Positions 33,891 through 43,150 are shown, counted from the first letter of the stretch. The stretch is 48,446 nt of DNA from Acidimicrobiaceae bacterium (GCA_002698945.1 NZZV01000173.1:1-48446), one strand, 5' to 3'. Numbers and translations are program-made. Notes: generated by a model not told the origin, from the letters alone.

Positions 33891-34880
33891 TCAATCTCCT
33901 TCAATGGATTCTGTGACTGCCCCGTTGGCGGCCACATCCGCCGGCACGTCCGGCGTGTCGGACGCGACCGGCTCAGGGCCCATCGCGGCGATCTCCCAGC
34001 GGCCATCGCGCTGCTCCACAGCCAGGTCGTAGGTCAACCACAACACCGACCCAGCCGACACCGCCTCCACCCAGGCCCGCACCCACACCCGCCCGTCGAC
34101 CCGCCGCGTCGCCAACCGATCCAAGGCGACCGACTCGAACGTCGCCGGTGCCGCCCGCAACCCCGACCCCGGCGCCGCATACCGGCCCAGCTCGCCGTTG
34201 CCCGTCAACAACGCCGACACGAACCGCTCGACCGTGTCCGCCACCGGATCACCCGCCGTCGGCGCCTCGGCCTGCCCCCACCCATCGTCGACCGAGTCGG
34301 CGACCGGCGGGCCAGGCACCATCCACGGCAACGACGTCGCCACCAGTCCGCCGTCGACCGCCGCGATCTCCACGTCGAAGAACCGCACACCCAACGACAC
34401 GAACCCATCCACATCGACGTCGCGGCGCAACAACTCGACCGCGACGGTCACCCGCCACCGGTCCTCGCCCGTGAGCGCCACTGCGGTTGTCGTCGACGAC
34501 GACGCGAACCACGCCCCCGTCACCGCACCGCGCAACGACCCCGGAGTCGCGCCGCCCAGGTAAGGCGTCAATGACTCCTCGTCACCATCGCCCACCTCCA
34601 CATACCCGACGACGAACAGCTCGGCGAACCCCGCCACGTCCCAACGCGCCCCCTCCCCCACCACCACCGGCGCCGGAGCAGCAGACGACGACGGCCGAGC
34701 GAACGCCAGCCCCGCCAACACCACCGCCGCAACCACCAACGACCACAGCGCCACAGCGACCGCCCGCGACACCCACCACCGACCCAGCGGCAACGTTCCA
34801 TCACTCAACGCACCGGCGGCGGTGTCAGATGGCGACTGGTCTCGACCGGCAGACTCGGAGCGCACCCGACGCAGCTTCAT
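33891..34880 (-). CDS. TcpC-family conjugation scaffold protein (VirB8 analogue)
   Basis: The 329-residue protein has one membrane helix (VAVALWSLVVAAVVLAGLAF, about 40-59) and a periplasm-side region made of two similar domains: about 80-190 (FAELFVVGYVEVGDGDEESL) and 205-310 (VERFVSALLTGNGELGRY). Two NTF2-like domains after one helix is the TcpC layout of Tn916/pCW3-type systems. It forms the core scaffold of the channel. It leads the downstream T4SS gene run, with two bases to the next start. Confidence 0.85.
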   Translation of the reverse strand: MKLRRVRSESAGRDQSPSDTAAGALSDGTLPLGRWWVSRAVAVALWSLVVAAVVLAGLAFARPSSSAAPAPVVVGEGARWDVAGFAELFVVGYVEVGDGDEESLTPYLGGATPGSLRGAVTGAWFASSSTTTAVALTGEDRWRVTVAVELLRRDVDVDGFVSLGVRFFDVEIAAVDGGLVATSLPWMVPGPPVADSVDDGWGQAEAPTAGDPVADTVERFVSALLTGNGELGRYAAPGSGLRAAPATFESVALDRLATRRVDGRVWVRAWVEAVSAGSVLWLTYDLAVEQRDGRWEIAAMGPEPVASDTPDVPADVAANGAVTESIEGD

Positions 34881-35443
34881 GACCGCCTAAGACCCGGCCA
34901 ACTGGCCAGATGTCGGGCCGACTCGGTTCAGGCGGTGACTTCGCGCTCGAACCCATCGCAGCGCTCGGCGCAACTCCCGGACGGGCGCCGTGCGCAAACA
35001 TGCCGGTGCTCAGTTGCCGATAACCAATCACCCGGTGCGATGGCGGCGGGTCGCGACACCTGCGGCGACCGTCCCCTTCCGGTATCCATGCCACCCCGGG
35101 GCCTGTCCGATCGGTTGTGTAAGTGAGCGTGGCCTGATGATCCGCGGGAAATCGGACAGGCCCCAAGCGACGCAGCGGTAGTGGTCTGAGGTAGTCGGTG
35201 ACGAGCGCAGTCGAGCACCCCGCCCCTTCGGCAGCGAACAAGGCGCGCGGTGCCGCCCGTCAGGCGAGCACCGGCCGACACGCGTGCGGGGTGCGCTCGA
35301 CGGTCGCCAACCGCCAGCCGCTGAGACGCAGACCCCTCGTGAGGGTGTTGATGGATCCACGTGGCCGGCGCTCGGTGGCGGCACCGTTGCGGTCAACAGC
35401 CGGGGAAGACCCTCAGCTGGTAGTGCTGGTAGGTGAGGTCCCG
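34881..35443. other. Non-coding gap upstream of the TcpC gene
   Basis: No gene is supported in these 563 bases. The gap holds the 14-base inverted repeat pair described separately (35099-35165), a short hairpin CCCTC-GT-GAGGG (35334-35345), and presumably the promoter of the TcpC-to-hydrolase operon. I cannot point to a clear -35/-10 pair. Confidence 0.5.
35099..35165. repeat. Perfect 14-base inverted repeats, IS-end-like
   Basis: GGGGCCTGTCCGAT (35099-35112) and ATCGGACAGGCCCC (35152-35165) face each other across 39 bases. The left side continues CGGTTGTGTAAGTGA. From memory, GGxCCTGTCCG with nearby TTGTGTAA resembles ends of actinobacterial IS256/mutator-type elements, so this may be an internally deleted element reduced to its ends. 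No target duplication is visible. Confidence 0.5.
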
Positions 35444-35602
35444 TCAACCTTGTTCGTGGGCGACGATCATGGCGTAGTTGACGCCGAGGATCGCGGCGAG
35501 TTCGCGTCGGGTGAGCTGGGCGTTGTGGCGGGCTCTGGCAAGGAGCCCGGCGACGACGGCGGTGAGGTGGGCGTGTTCGTCGAGTTCGATCACGGTGTTC
35601 AC
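35444..35602 (-). CDS. Short XRE-like helix-turn-helix protein
   Basis: A GTG at 35602 overlaps the stop of the DUF3846 gene as GTGA and opens a 52-residue frame. It reads LARARHNAQLTRRELAAILG, then VNYAMIVAHEQG at the end. This is a compact helix-turn-helix of the Cro/CI type with little else. It may be a regulator of the conjugation operon, or an accessory DNA-binding subunit working with the protein to which it is coupled. Confidence 0.6.
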   Translation of the reverse strand: MNTVIELDEHAHLTAVVAGLLARARHNAQLTRRELAAILGVNYAMIVAHEQG

Positions 35603-36432
35603 AAGTCGACGTCCAAGTCGTCGTGGTCGAACCCGATCTCTGCGCGGGTGGTGATGTCGCTGTCGAGGTCCGTCGCGCCCGGTGGGTCGTGCTGGTGGCC
35701 GTCGTCGAGGTCGAGTCGGCCGGGTTGGTCGGTGTCGGTGAGGTCTTGTGATTCGAGTCCTCGGTGGTGGTCTTCGTAGTCGAGGGCGTCGGTGCCGCGC
35801 AGCAGGCTGGTGGTGAGGTCGGTGGGGAGGGGTTGCTGGTTGTCGGAGACGACGATCGCGTCGCCGAGGATCGGCCAGCCGGTCCCGTACAGCTGGGTGG
35901 CGGTCGGGTTGACGGGGAGGTGTTTGTCGTAGCCTCGGTCGTCAACCCACATCACGATCCGGTCGCCGTTGGAGCCGGCGATGGTGCGGGCGACGTCGAG
36001 TTCGTCGCCGAGGCGGCCACGGACACGGTCGAGGCTTGGCGGTTCATGCCACACCTGTCGGCTGCCGTCGGCGGCGACGACGACGCCGTAGATCGGCGGA
36101 GCGCTCGCACCGGGAGCGGTGTCGACGTCAGTGTTGGGTGCGGTGCGGGCGAGGTCGCTGGTGTGGCGGCGTAGCCAGTCGAGGCTGCCGGGCTGCATGG
36201 ATCGTGCTCCCCAGTCGGGGATCGCCGCGGTGACGGCTTCGGGGCTGTCGAATCGGCCGAGCACCTCGACTTGGTCGCCGGATTGGGTGCGTGCGTAGAG
36301 CTCGCCGGTTCCGGTGTTGTAGGTGAGTGCCCATTCGGCAAGGTCGCCTTCGGCGGTCCAGCGCATCCCGTAGTCGTATTCGGCCGCGATGCGGGCGGGG
36401 TTCTCGTCGACCCAATCGTCGATGGTGGGCAT
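35599..36432 (-). CDS. DUF3846-domain protein of the conjugation module
   Basis: This is a 277-residue soluble protein. The middle part carries VDDRGYDKHLPVNPTATQLYG followed by PILGDAIVVSDN (about 160-195), which fits the DUF3846 family found on plasmids and phages. The N-terminal 90 residues (YGMRWTAEGDLAEWALTYN) form a second, unnamed domain, and the last 60 are acidic and disordered. It starts three bases after the coupling-protein stop, so it is co-expressed with VirD4. The function is unknown. Confidence 0.7.
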   Translation of the reverse strand: MPTIDDWVDENPARIAAEYDYGMRWTAEGDLAEWALTYNTGTGELYARTQSGDQVEVLGRFDSPEAVTAAIPDWGARSMQPGSLDWLRRHTSDLARTAPNTDVDTAPGASAPPIYGVVVAADGSRQVWHEPPSLDRVRGRLGDELDVARTIAGSNGDRIVMWVDDRGYDKHLPVNPTATQLYGTGWPILGDAIVVSDNQQPLPTDLTTSLLRGTDALDYEDHHRGLESQDLTDTDQPGRLDLDDGHQHDPPGATDLDSDITTRAEIGFDHDDLDVDL

Positions 36433-36435
36433 CGG

Positions 36436-38307
36436 TCATTTCCTCCCGACGTAGTCGGCCGCCCGACGCGCCGGGGCCGCTCGGAGTGTCGGTGGTGTTG
36501 GGTCTTGCAGCGGATTGAGCGGCCCGGTACCGGTGGGGGTGTGGCGGGCTTTGGCGGTGAGGGTGCGGTTGCGGAACCAGGGGCGCAGCTCGAGTTGTGC
36601 GCCGCGGGCGTTGCCGTAGATGAGGGTGCCGTGGCCTTCGCGTTGTTGACGGAGCAGGTCGGCGGGTGCGAGCGGGGTTTCTCGGACCGAGTCGGTGCGG
36701 GTGCGCCGGCCCCACCCGGTCGCGTCGCGGCTATAGGAGGCATTGGTTTGTTCGACGTTGCCGAGCAGCTTGGACACCGTCTCGAGCGTGGTGGTGTCTT
36801 TCACGCCGGTCAGCAGCAGCAGGGCGCGGTGGTTGTTGACGATCGTGTTGGCGTCGTTGGGGCCGTAGCGGGTGTGGAGCTGGGAGAGGTCCTGGACGAC
36901 CGAGACGAGCTGCATGCCTTGTGACGCGACGGTCGAGGCGATGCCGCCGAGGTTGTTGATCGGGGCGATGTTGGCGAGTTCGTCGAGGATCAGCAGCACC
37001 TTGCGGTCGAGGGGCCGGCCGTGTTCGAGCACCCAGGCGTAGGCGGCGTCGACGAACTGCTTGATGACCATGTTGAACACGACCCGGAGCCGTTCCTGGT
37101 TCGCCGGTGGGGCGACGAGATAGAGCGTGTTGGGGCGGCCGTCAAAGAACGCCGCGGGCGCGAAGTCGGTTGACTCCGCGGCTGCGGCGACGTTGGGGTC
37201 GAGGTAGGCGGCGATGATCAGCCGGGCGGTGGAGAAGATGTTCGACAGCGTCTTGCGGTCGTCGGCGAAGATGCCCCGGAAGTGCTGGACCGCTTCGAGC
37301 GACGGCAGATCGGCGAGGATGTCGTCGACGTCGTCGTTCACTTTGCGGGCGACCCACGACACGACGGTCCGCATCGACGCGCCTCGCTGGTTCGCCGCCG
37401 CGTAGAGGTAGCAGGCGAGCAGGCTCTCGGCGGATTCGTAGAAGAACTTGTTGTCGCCATCCGCGCCGCCGTCGGCTGACGACCCGGCGCGTGTCAGGTC
37501 GAACGCGGTCGACAGCGCGCCCTGCCAGGTGGCGCAGTTCGCGAGCGGCGACCATGAGGCGCGCACGATCCGGCTGCGGAGGCGGGCGTGGCGGAGGTCG
37601 TCGCCATCAAGGTGGTCGAGGTCGGAGTCCGGGGTGGCGGCGAGGACGTTGGTCGGGTCGAACACCCAGCACTGCCCGTCGAGCTGGGAGCGCCAGCCGA
37701 TCGTGTCGGCGACCAGGTCGTCTTTCACCGACACCGCGATGACGGCCTTGTCGTCGGCTTCCAAGATGGCGGGCACGGCGAGGCCGGTCGTCTTGTGGGT
37801 TTGGGTGGCTCCGACGACCATCACGGAGTGTCGGGGTTCGACCGCGACGAGGGCGGCGCGGTGGGTTCCGAGCACCACTCCCCCGTGTTCAGCGGCGTCG
37901 CGCAACGCTGCGGTGTCGCTGCGGTGCGCCCACCCTCCCGGCCGGCGCCGCCGATCGAGGATCTTCACGGCGATGAACGTCACGAGCCCGGCGACGACGA
38001 CGGCGACGGCGGCGACGGAGCCCCACCACAGGCGGGCCGATGGTGCTCGGTCGGCGTAGTCGGCCGGATACGACCGCGTCGGGTCCCAGTCGTTGAACGG
38101 CAGCCGACCCCACGCCTCGAGATGGACGTCGACCGGTAGCCAGGTCCGTGAGGCGACCGCGGTCGCAACGATCGGTGCTGCGACCGCGACGGTGCCGGCG
38201 ACGCCGACCAGCGCCAAGATGACGCCGATCCAGAGCGTTTCGAGGTCCATCCCGGCGGTGCCGGCCCCGCGCGGTTTGGCCGTCTCGGCGGCGCGGTCGG
38301 TCTCCAT
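36436..38307 (-). CDS. VirD4/TraG-family coupling protein
   Basis: The 623-residue protein has two membrane helices (about 23-45 and 95-116) and a cytoplasmic ATPase. Walker A is GATQTHKTTG (166-175), an atypical variant; Walker B is LLILDELANI (438-447), followed by VASQGMQLVSVVQDLSQL with the conserved Gln. T4CPs bring the relaxase-bound DNA strand to the VirB4 channel. A start at the Met of MDLETLW (38250) is also possible. The rather long N-terminal region between the helices is exported. Confidence 0.93.
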   Translation of the reverse strand: METDRAAETAKPRGAGTAGMDLETLWIGVILALVGVAGTVAVAAPIVATAVASRTWLPVDVHLEAWGRLPFNDWDPTRSYPADYADRAPSARLWWGSVAAVAVVVAGLVTFIAVKILDRRRRPGGWAHRSDTAALRDAAEHGGVVLGTHRAALVAVEPRHSVMVVGATQTHKTTGLAVPAILEADDKAVIAVSVKDDLVADTIGWRSQLDGQCWVFDPTNVLAATPDSDLDHLDGDDLRHARLRSRIVRASWSPLANCATWQGALSTAFDLTRAGSSADGGADGDNKFFYESAESLLACYLYAAANQRGASMRTVVSWVARKVNDDVDDILADLPSLEAVQHFRGIFADDRKTLSNIFSTARLIIAAYLDPNVAAAAESTDFAPAAFFDGRPNTLYLVAPPANQERLRVVFNMVIKQFVDAAYAWVLEHGRPLDRKVLLILDELANIAPINNLGGIASTVASQGMQLVSVVQDLSQLHTRYGPNDANTIVNNHRALLLLTGVKDTTTLETVSKLLGNVEQTNASYSRDATGWGRRTRTDSVRETPLAPADLLRQQREGHGTLIYGNARGAQLELRPWFRNRTLTAKARHTPTGTGPLNPLQDPTPPTLRAAPARRAADYVGRK

Positions 38308-38381
38308 GACCCACGAAGACCCCGCCAGCCGCGCCGTGTTGGGAACCCGCTACTTCACAAGCTTCGCTGTGGTCTGTGCTG

Positions 38382-38413
38382 CCGGGAGGCCGGCGCATGG
38401 CGGCGCCTCCCGG
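38382..38413. terminator. GC hairpin upstream of the coupling-protein gene
   Basis: CCGGGAGGC (38382-38390) and GCCTCCCGG (38405-38413) form a perfect 9-pair stem. It lies between the AAA ATPase stop and the VirD4 start, so it may end the first transcript. It may also belong to the structured region that continues to 38535. Confidence 0.45.
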
Positions 38414-38445
38414 GAGCTACCGGCTCCTTCGGCGACGCCGGGAGC

Positions 38446-38535
38446 GGTGGCAACCGGACCTTGCGACAACATTGCCCGCTGAGCGAAGCGGCGACAGCCA
38501 GGCGGGCAGTGTTTCGCGAGCAGACGGTTGCCACC
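38446..38535. repeat. 90-base nested imperfect palindrome
   Basis: Outer arms GGTGGCAACCG (38446-38456) and CGGTTGCCACC (38525-38535) pair perfectly. Inner arms 38461-38479 and 38502-38520 pair at about 15 of 18 positions with one gap, leaving a 22-base loop. The whole 38308-38725 gap contains no gene. A structure of this size next to T4CP and relaxase genes is a candidate origin of transfer, or a structured RNA or attenuator ahead of virD4. Confidence 0.6.
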
Positions 38536-38725
38536 CCGAGCGCACGGCGACGCCACACCCACTCGACGTTGGATGCCGATCTCGTGCCACACCCACGAAC
38601 GACGTCGCATCCGGCGCCGACGCCAACGAGGTTCGTGCCTTTCGACAACGAGTCCGAGACTTCGTGGTGGGCGACGACGGCTGCAACTGACGATGCAGTG
38701 ATCGGTCCGCCGACACCTGGTTTGG

Positions 38726-39850
38726 TCACGCGTCGGGGTCATCGAGTTCGATGTCGAGTCCGCGGACGTAGTCGCGCAGATACGGCAATGCGAAGTCGAC
38801 GTGACCGCGCGAGGGTGCGTCGACGAGCTCGCTGGCGAGGAGTCGGCGACGGTACTGGCCGGCGTAGTTCTTGTCGACACCCATCCGGTGCGCGATGTCT
38901 GCCATTCGTGACGGGCCGTCGTCGAGTGCCATCGCGGCGAGGAAGTCGCGGTCGCGGGTCGACAGACCGGCGAGGGACGGTGCGTGAACGAGTTGTCCGA
39001 CGCGCTCGATGGCGTACGTCGCGGCCCGCTCGACGTCGTGCAGCTCGATCACCGGGGCGTCGGGCTGCTGTCGCCACGTGGCGTGTCCGACGACCTGCAC
39101 CATGAACGGGTACCCGGCGGCGACGTCGACCGCGGCCGACAGCGCCTCGTCGGTGATCTGACGGCCGGCCTGTTCGATTGGGGCTCGCAGTCCTTCGGCG
39201 GTCATGGTCGGGGTGAGCAGTCCGACCCGGTGGCGGTCGGCGCGTCGAAGGAACGTGATCGCGGCGTCCTGGTAGAGCCGCTCTTCGACCAGGTCGGGGA
39301 GTCCTGCGACGACGATCGCGACCTCGCGGTCTTCTCGGAACATGTGTTGGATCGTGGTCGCGATCTCTCGGATGTCGGCCGGTTCGACGCTGTGGATCTC
39401 GTCGATCGTCAACAGCACACCGGTGCCGTTCGCTGCCGCAGCGTCCGCGGCGCGGCCGAGCAGGCTCCGCAGCGACGGCGATGGCGGCGGGTCGCTGTCG
39501 TGTTCCCACGAGGCGCCGCCGAGCCCGAACGGCGCGTCGATCCCGGTGAGTCGAGTGGACGACGTCGGCGCGATGTCGGCCAGGATCGTCGGGAGGTGGT
39601 CGGTCTCGAGGCGTTCGACAAGGCCGCCTGCCGCGGTCTCCGAGATCACGATCCAGCCGCGCCGTCGAGCGACGTCCTCGACGGCATTCAGCAGAACGGT
39701 CTTGCCAGAACCTCGCGGACCTGTGTAGATGGTGGCGCGGCCGGGAGCACCTGGACCGTCGTCGAGCGCGATCGCGAACTCGTCCACGAGTTCGTCCCGG
39801 CCGACCATGGCCGGTGGCGACGTGCCAAAGGTCGGACGGAACGGGTTCAT
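38726..39850 (-). CDS. AAA ATPase with C-terminal winged helix (Orc/Cdc6-like layout)
   Basis: The product has 374 residues from ATG 39850, which has GGAGGT directly upstream. Walker A is GPRGSGKTVLL (about 44-54), Walker B VLLTIDEIHS (about 145-154), and IVVAGLPDL contains a sensor-like segment. The last 90 residues (LSTRDRDFLAAMALDDGPSR, MADIAHRMGVDKNYAGQYRR) are a winged helix-turn-helix. This matches AAA_16-type ATPases common on actinobacterial plasmids. A DNA-binding role in replication, partition or transfer initiation is possible; the function is not assigned. Confidence 0.83.
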   Translation of the reverse strand: MNPFRPTFGTSPPAMVGRDELVDEFAIALDDGPGAPGRATIYTGPRGSGKTVLLNAVEDVARRRGWIVISETAAGGLVERLETDHLPTILADIAPTSSTRLTGIDAPFGLGGASWEHDSDPPPSPSLRSLLGRAADAAAANGTGVLLTIDEIHSVEPADIREIATTIQHMFREDREVAIVVAGLPDLVEERLYQDAAITFLRRADRHRVGLLTPTMTAEGLRAPIEQAGRQITDEALSAAVDVAAGYPFMVQVVGHATWRQQPDAPVIELHDVERAATYAIERVGQLVHAPSLAGLSTRDRDFLAAMALDDGPSRMADIAHRMGVDKNYAGQYRRRLLASELVDAPSRGHVDFALPYLRDYVRGLDIELDDPDA

Positions 39851-39854
39851 CGGC

Positions 39855-39883
39855 ACCTCCAGAGCTTTTATACACTTTTACAC
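39855..39883 (-). promoter_or_regulatory. Ribosome site and repeat-containing promoter of the AAA gene
   Basis: On the minus strand, GTGTAAAA and GTGTATAAAA stand side by side (39883-39866), supplying AT-rich -10 candidates as a direct repeat that may be an operator. GGAGGT (39860-39855) is an exact Shine-Dalgarno for the ATG at 39850. Confidence 0.55.
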
Positions 39884-39933
39884 TACTGGAGTGGAGGGAC
39901 GTGCGATCTCGGAACGCCGGCTCGAATCCTCGC

Positions 39934-41421
39934 TCACACGATGTCGAGGTCGTCGACGCGGTGCGGCGCTGGTTCGGGCTGGTCGCCGACCTGGTCGTAG
40001 TGGGCGGCGATTGCCATGTCGACCACCGCGGCCCGCCACTCGTTGCGGGCGTCGACGCCAACGGGCGGCTGGCCGAGCTGGTCGACGACCATCGGTGGTG
40101 GGTCCTGTTCGATCGCGATCGTCATCTCGGCGAGGACGTCGCGGATCTGGCGGTCGAGGGCTCGCCGTTCGGTGAGCTGGTCGGCGTGGTCGATCGCCCA
40201 GGTGTCGAATCGGGCCTGCATCGCGGCGTACTCGTCGAGCTGGTCACGGGCTTCGTCGAGTGACGCGGTGCGGGCTGCCCATTCGTGGTCGTCGGCGTGG
40301 TCGAGTCGGCGTTCGGCGAGCCGGTAGCGGCGTTCGGCGTCGGCGAGTTCGGTGTGGACGCGTGGTGGTGCGGTCCGGTACAGGTCGGCGCCGATCCGGT
40401 CGCGGCGATCCAACAGTTCGTCGACGTCGACCTCGCCGGGGTTGAGCGGTTGCGGGAGACGCTTGGCTTCGTCGATGGCGAGCTGATGAGCGGCGGAGCG
40501 TTCCATCGACGCGACCAGCTCGGCGATCGGGTCGCGATCGGGTGTCGGTGCGGGGTAGTGGGCGTGTTCGATGTCGTCGTCGTGGTCGGGTCCGGTGGTG
40601 ACGGTCCAGATGCGGTTGTCGATGCGGCCGCGCGACAGCGCGACGTAGCCGAGCTCTCGATAGAGGGCGTCGGAGGCGAGGAGGTAGCCGTGGTCGCAGG
40701 TGGCGCCCTGGTTCTTGTGGACGGTCGCCGCGTAGCCCCAGACGAGGTGCCCGCCGTCGAGATACGTACGGGGCACAGGGACCTCGCGGCCCTCGATGGT
40801 GACGGTGATCGTGTCCGTCGCTGGGTCGAGGGCGGTGATGTGGCCGCGTTCTCCGTTGCGGACACCGAGGCCGTAGTCGTTGCGACCGAACATCACGAGG
40901 TCACCGGTCGCGTAGTCGCGATCGGCGGCGTGGATGCGCTGCTCGCCGAGCAGTCCGGCGTCGGCGAAGCGCCGTCGTGCGGCGTCGTTGAGGCGGGCGA
41001 CGTCGACGCGGCGTTCGGCCATCATCAACTGGTCGGTCCGGCCGTTGCTCCGGTCGGTCCACCAGGCGTCGACGAGCGCAGTGCGGGCGTCGGCCATGTC
41101 GACGGCGGGGGTGACGCGTCCGGACGCGAGATACCAGTCGAGTCCGTTGCGTACATCGCCGTCACGGACGTCGGCGAGCGCGTCGCGTTCGGCGAGGTCG
41201 GTTTGGCGGCGGTTCTCGGTGAGGGTCGGGATGTCGTCGCAGCGTTCGACGAGGCCGCGCAGGACACCGCCAGCGCCGATTTCGGGGAGCTGGTGGTGGT
41301 CGCCGACGAGGATGATCTTCGTGTCGGGTCGGGTCCGGTCAAGGAGTTGGGCGAGTTTGCGGGTGGGGACCATGCCGGCTTCGTCGATGACGAGGACACA
41401 GCGTTCGGGTCGAGCCTTGTT
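39934..41421 (-). pseudogene. 5'-truncated MobF/TrwC relaxase: helicase end only
   Basis: The frame is open from a TGA at 41422-41424 to 39934 (about 495 codons). It begins abruptly at the helicase Walker B, RCVLVIDEAGMVPTRKLA, and continues with RecD-like motifs (ILVGDHHQLPEIGAGG, ENRRQ, GYAATVHKNQGATCDHGYLL, YVALSRGR) and a coiled-coil C-terminus. The Walker A half and the relaxase domain are missing, and sequence beyond 41421 is unrelated. An internal ATG (41373) could still make 479 residues. The gene lies just upstream of the AAA gene on the same strand, where an intact relaxase would be expected. The 41425-41706 junction holds no gene. Confidence 0.85.
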
Positions 41422-41706
41422 TCATCGTCGCTTTCCCCGGCGATCGAAGCGCGTACGTGAAAGAGGCCCACGACACGACGATACGTGAGGATCATCGACG
41501 GGCTTGATCATCGGCGTGCGATCAGCCGACGACAACGGCGGTCCGAACGATCGCAACGAACCGTCGAGCGCTCCGTCAGGCGGGGATGGATGCCAGGTGG
41601 GTCGCGCTCGATCGTCGCATGTCGAAGGCCGATCCCAATGGGCCTTGGAGGGCTGCAGGCCCTGTCAGAGGGGAGTGGGTCCGCAAGCTCGCATATCTTG
41701 CTGGTC

Positions 41707-42195
41707 ATGGCAGACCCACGATGTGCTGATGATGAGGCGCTACGAGCGGTGCACGAGGCGGCGCACGCCACCGTGGCGCTCCTCATCGGGTTCGACTTCG
41801 ACGCGGTCACCTTGCCTGAGCCCACGGACGATCGGATCGGCTTGTCGTTCAGCCAATACGACTTGGCACCTGGCGAGGAAATGGATGCGGTGTTCGCAGC
41901 ACACGTGGAAGCGCGCATCACCGTGAGGCTGGCCGGCGAAGCGATCGAAGGTCGGCTTTGCGGAGCAGTTCGTTTCGCCGGTGCCGACATCCTCGCCGCG
42001 CAGCACGACTCTCTGCGTGCCACCAGCGACGAGCCCGCCGCGGCTGCCGAGTTGCGGAAGTTGTGCAAGGAACGAGCCTACTACCTCGTGGCACGGGCGC
42101 ACGGCGAGATCGGAGCGGTAGCAGATGCACTTCTGGAGGCGACGAGCCTCGACTGGAGTCAAGTCGCCGAGATCGTGTTTCAAAACGAGGATTAG
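41707..42195 (+). CDS. Stand-alone M41-like (FtsH peptidase-type) HExxH protein
   Basis: This is a 162-residue protein from ATG 41707. Near the start is AVHEAAHATVALLIG, the HExxH zinc motif in the form used by FtsH-type peptidases. A later VRLAGEAIEGRLCG, then FAGADILAAQ, mirror the FtsH AGRAAE and Asp-ligand segments, and the end ADALLEATSLDWSQVAEIVF mirrors its last helices. There is no AAA domain or membrane helix. Such isolated peptidase domains occur on mobile elements with unknown roles. A paralogue of the same layout lies at 44694. Confidence 0.7.
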   Translation: MADPRCADDEALRAVHEAAHATVALLIGFDFDAVTLPEPTDDRIGLSFSQYDLAPGEEMDAVFAAHVEARITVRLAGEAIEGRLCGAVRFAGADILAAQHDSLRATSDEPAAAAELRKLCKERAYYLVARAHGEIGAVADALLEATSLDWSQVAEIVFQNED

Positions 42196-42386
42196 ACGCA
42201 TCGCCCGATTGCCGACCTGCATCCAACGGTTGCCGCTCGGCCGCCCCGCCAATCACGCTGCCGCCTGCGGTGTCGCGTACCCGGCGTTCTGGGACAGCGC
42301 TCCTCGTTCGTACTCGACTTCACCGGTTCGGGGGCGCGATAGGTGACGCCCTCGTGCGGGCGAGCGTCGGAGCGTGACCTGGCTGT

Positions 42387-43091
42387 TTACGCCGGGGGTT
42401 GAGAGTCCTCGCTCGGAGCGGCACCTGAAATGCACGCGGCGCAGCGCACGGCCTTCGTCTCCGGATGCCAGTCTGCGTCCTCTCCGACTCGCAACTCACG
42501 GCCGCACACTGCACACGTCGACCTGAAGCGCACCTTGATCGGCGCAGGCCTGACCTCGCGTGGGGCCGGCTTCGGCCTGGCGGACAGCTCCGCTTCCACC
42601 TCGCTTCGGCGGGCACGTAACCGGACCACGACTTCGTACGACCACAGCCGTTGGACTGCGCCGGGCCGCTGCGGAATCCCGGCCGCGGGCACCGGTTCGA
42701 TCTCGATGTAGAGCCCGGCGGCTGCTTGGGTCGGCCAGTCCTTCCGATCACGGCGCTCGAGCAGGCCTTCCTCACGCAGCAGCTTGAGCACCGTGCTCGT
42801 GGAGGCGACCGGCTCGAAGACCGCACCGAGGTCGGTGACCCTGATCCACTCGGTGTCTGTGGGCTCGGAGACCTCGTCGTCGTACTTGCTCGGTTGACCG
42901 CTGAGGAGTTCCCAGAGCCGACCGGACGTGCAACGCGCATGCAGGCCCCCGTAGACGTCCCAGTAGTAGTCCACGCCCGAAGCTTCGAGTCGCTCATCGA
43001 CGCTGTCGGGGCGCCCGTCCACACGGCGTGCGTATCGGGCCACCTGGTTCGCAAGCAGTCGAGTCCAACCGGTGGCCGGATCGAAGCTCAT
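42387..43091 (-). CDS. Protein with winged-helix-like segment and C-terminal zinc ribbon
   Basis: The product has 234 residues. The middle (ASTSTVLKLLREEGLLERRD, then QAAAGLYIE) has the look of a winged helix as in phage antirepressor tails. The C-terminus has CAVCGRELRVGEDADW and VRCAAC, a four-Cys zinc ribbon. The N-terminal part is not recognised. It is the only minus-strand gene in this island and is divergent from the HEPN-like gene at 43151, whose regulator it may be. Confidence 0.6.
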   Translation of the reverse strand: MSFDPATGWTRLLANQVARYARRVDGRPDSVDERLEASGVDYYWDVYGGLHARCTSGRLWELLSGQPSKYDDEVSEPTDTEWIRVTDLGAVFEPVASTSTVLKLLREEGLLERRDRKDWPTQAAAGLYIEIEPVPAAGIPQRPGAVQRLWSYEVVVRLRARRSEVEAELSARPKPAPREVRPAPIKVRFRSTCAVCGRELRVGEDADWHPETKAVRCAACISGAAPSEDSQPPA

Positions 43092-43150
43092 TCGCAGAAG
43101 CTTGCCAGTTCTGGTTTCGGACGTGGGATGACCGGCGTCAAGAATGGAGC

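Noticed and set aside
35099-35165. Inverted repeats as an intrinsic terminator
   Set aside because: The 39-base loop is too long and there is no T-run or adjacent gene end.
41422-41706. Recombinase crossover site at the relaxase break
   Set aside because: I looked for inverted or direct repeats matching the right side and found none that I could defend inside the window.
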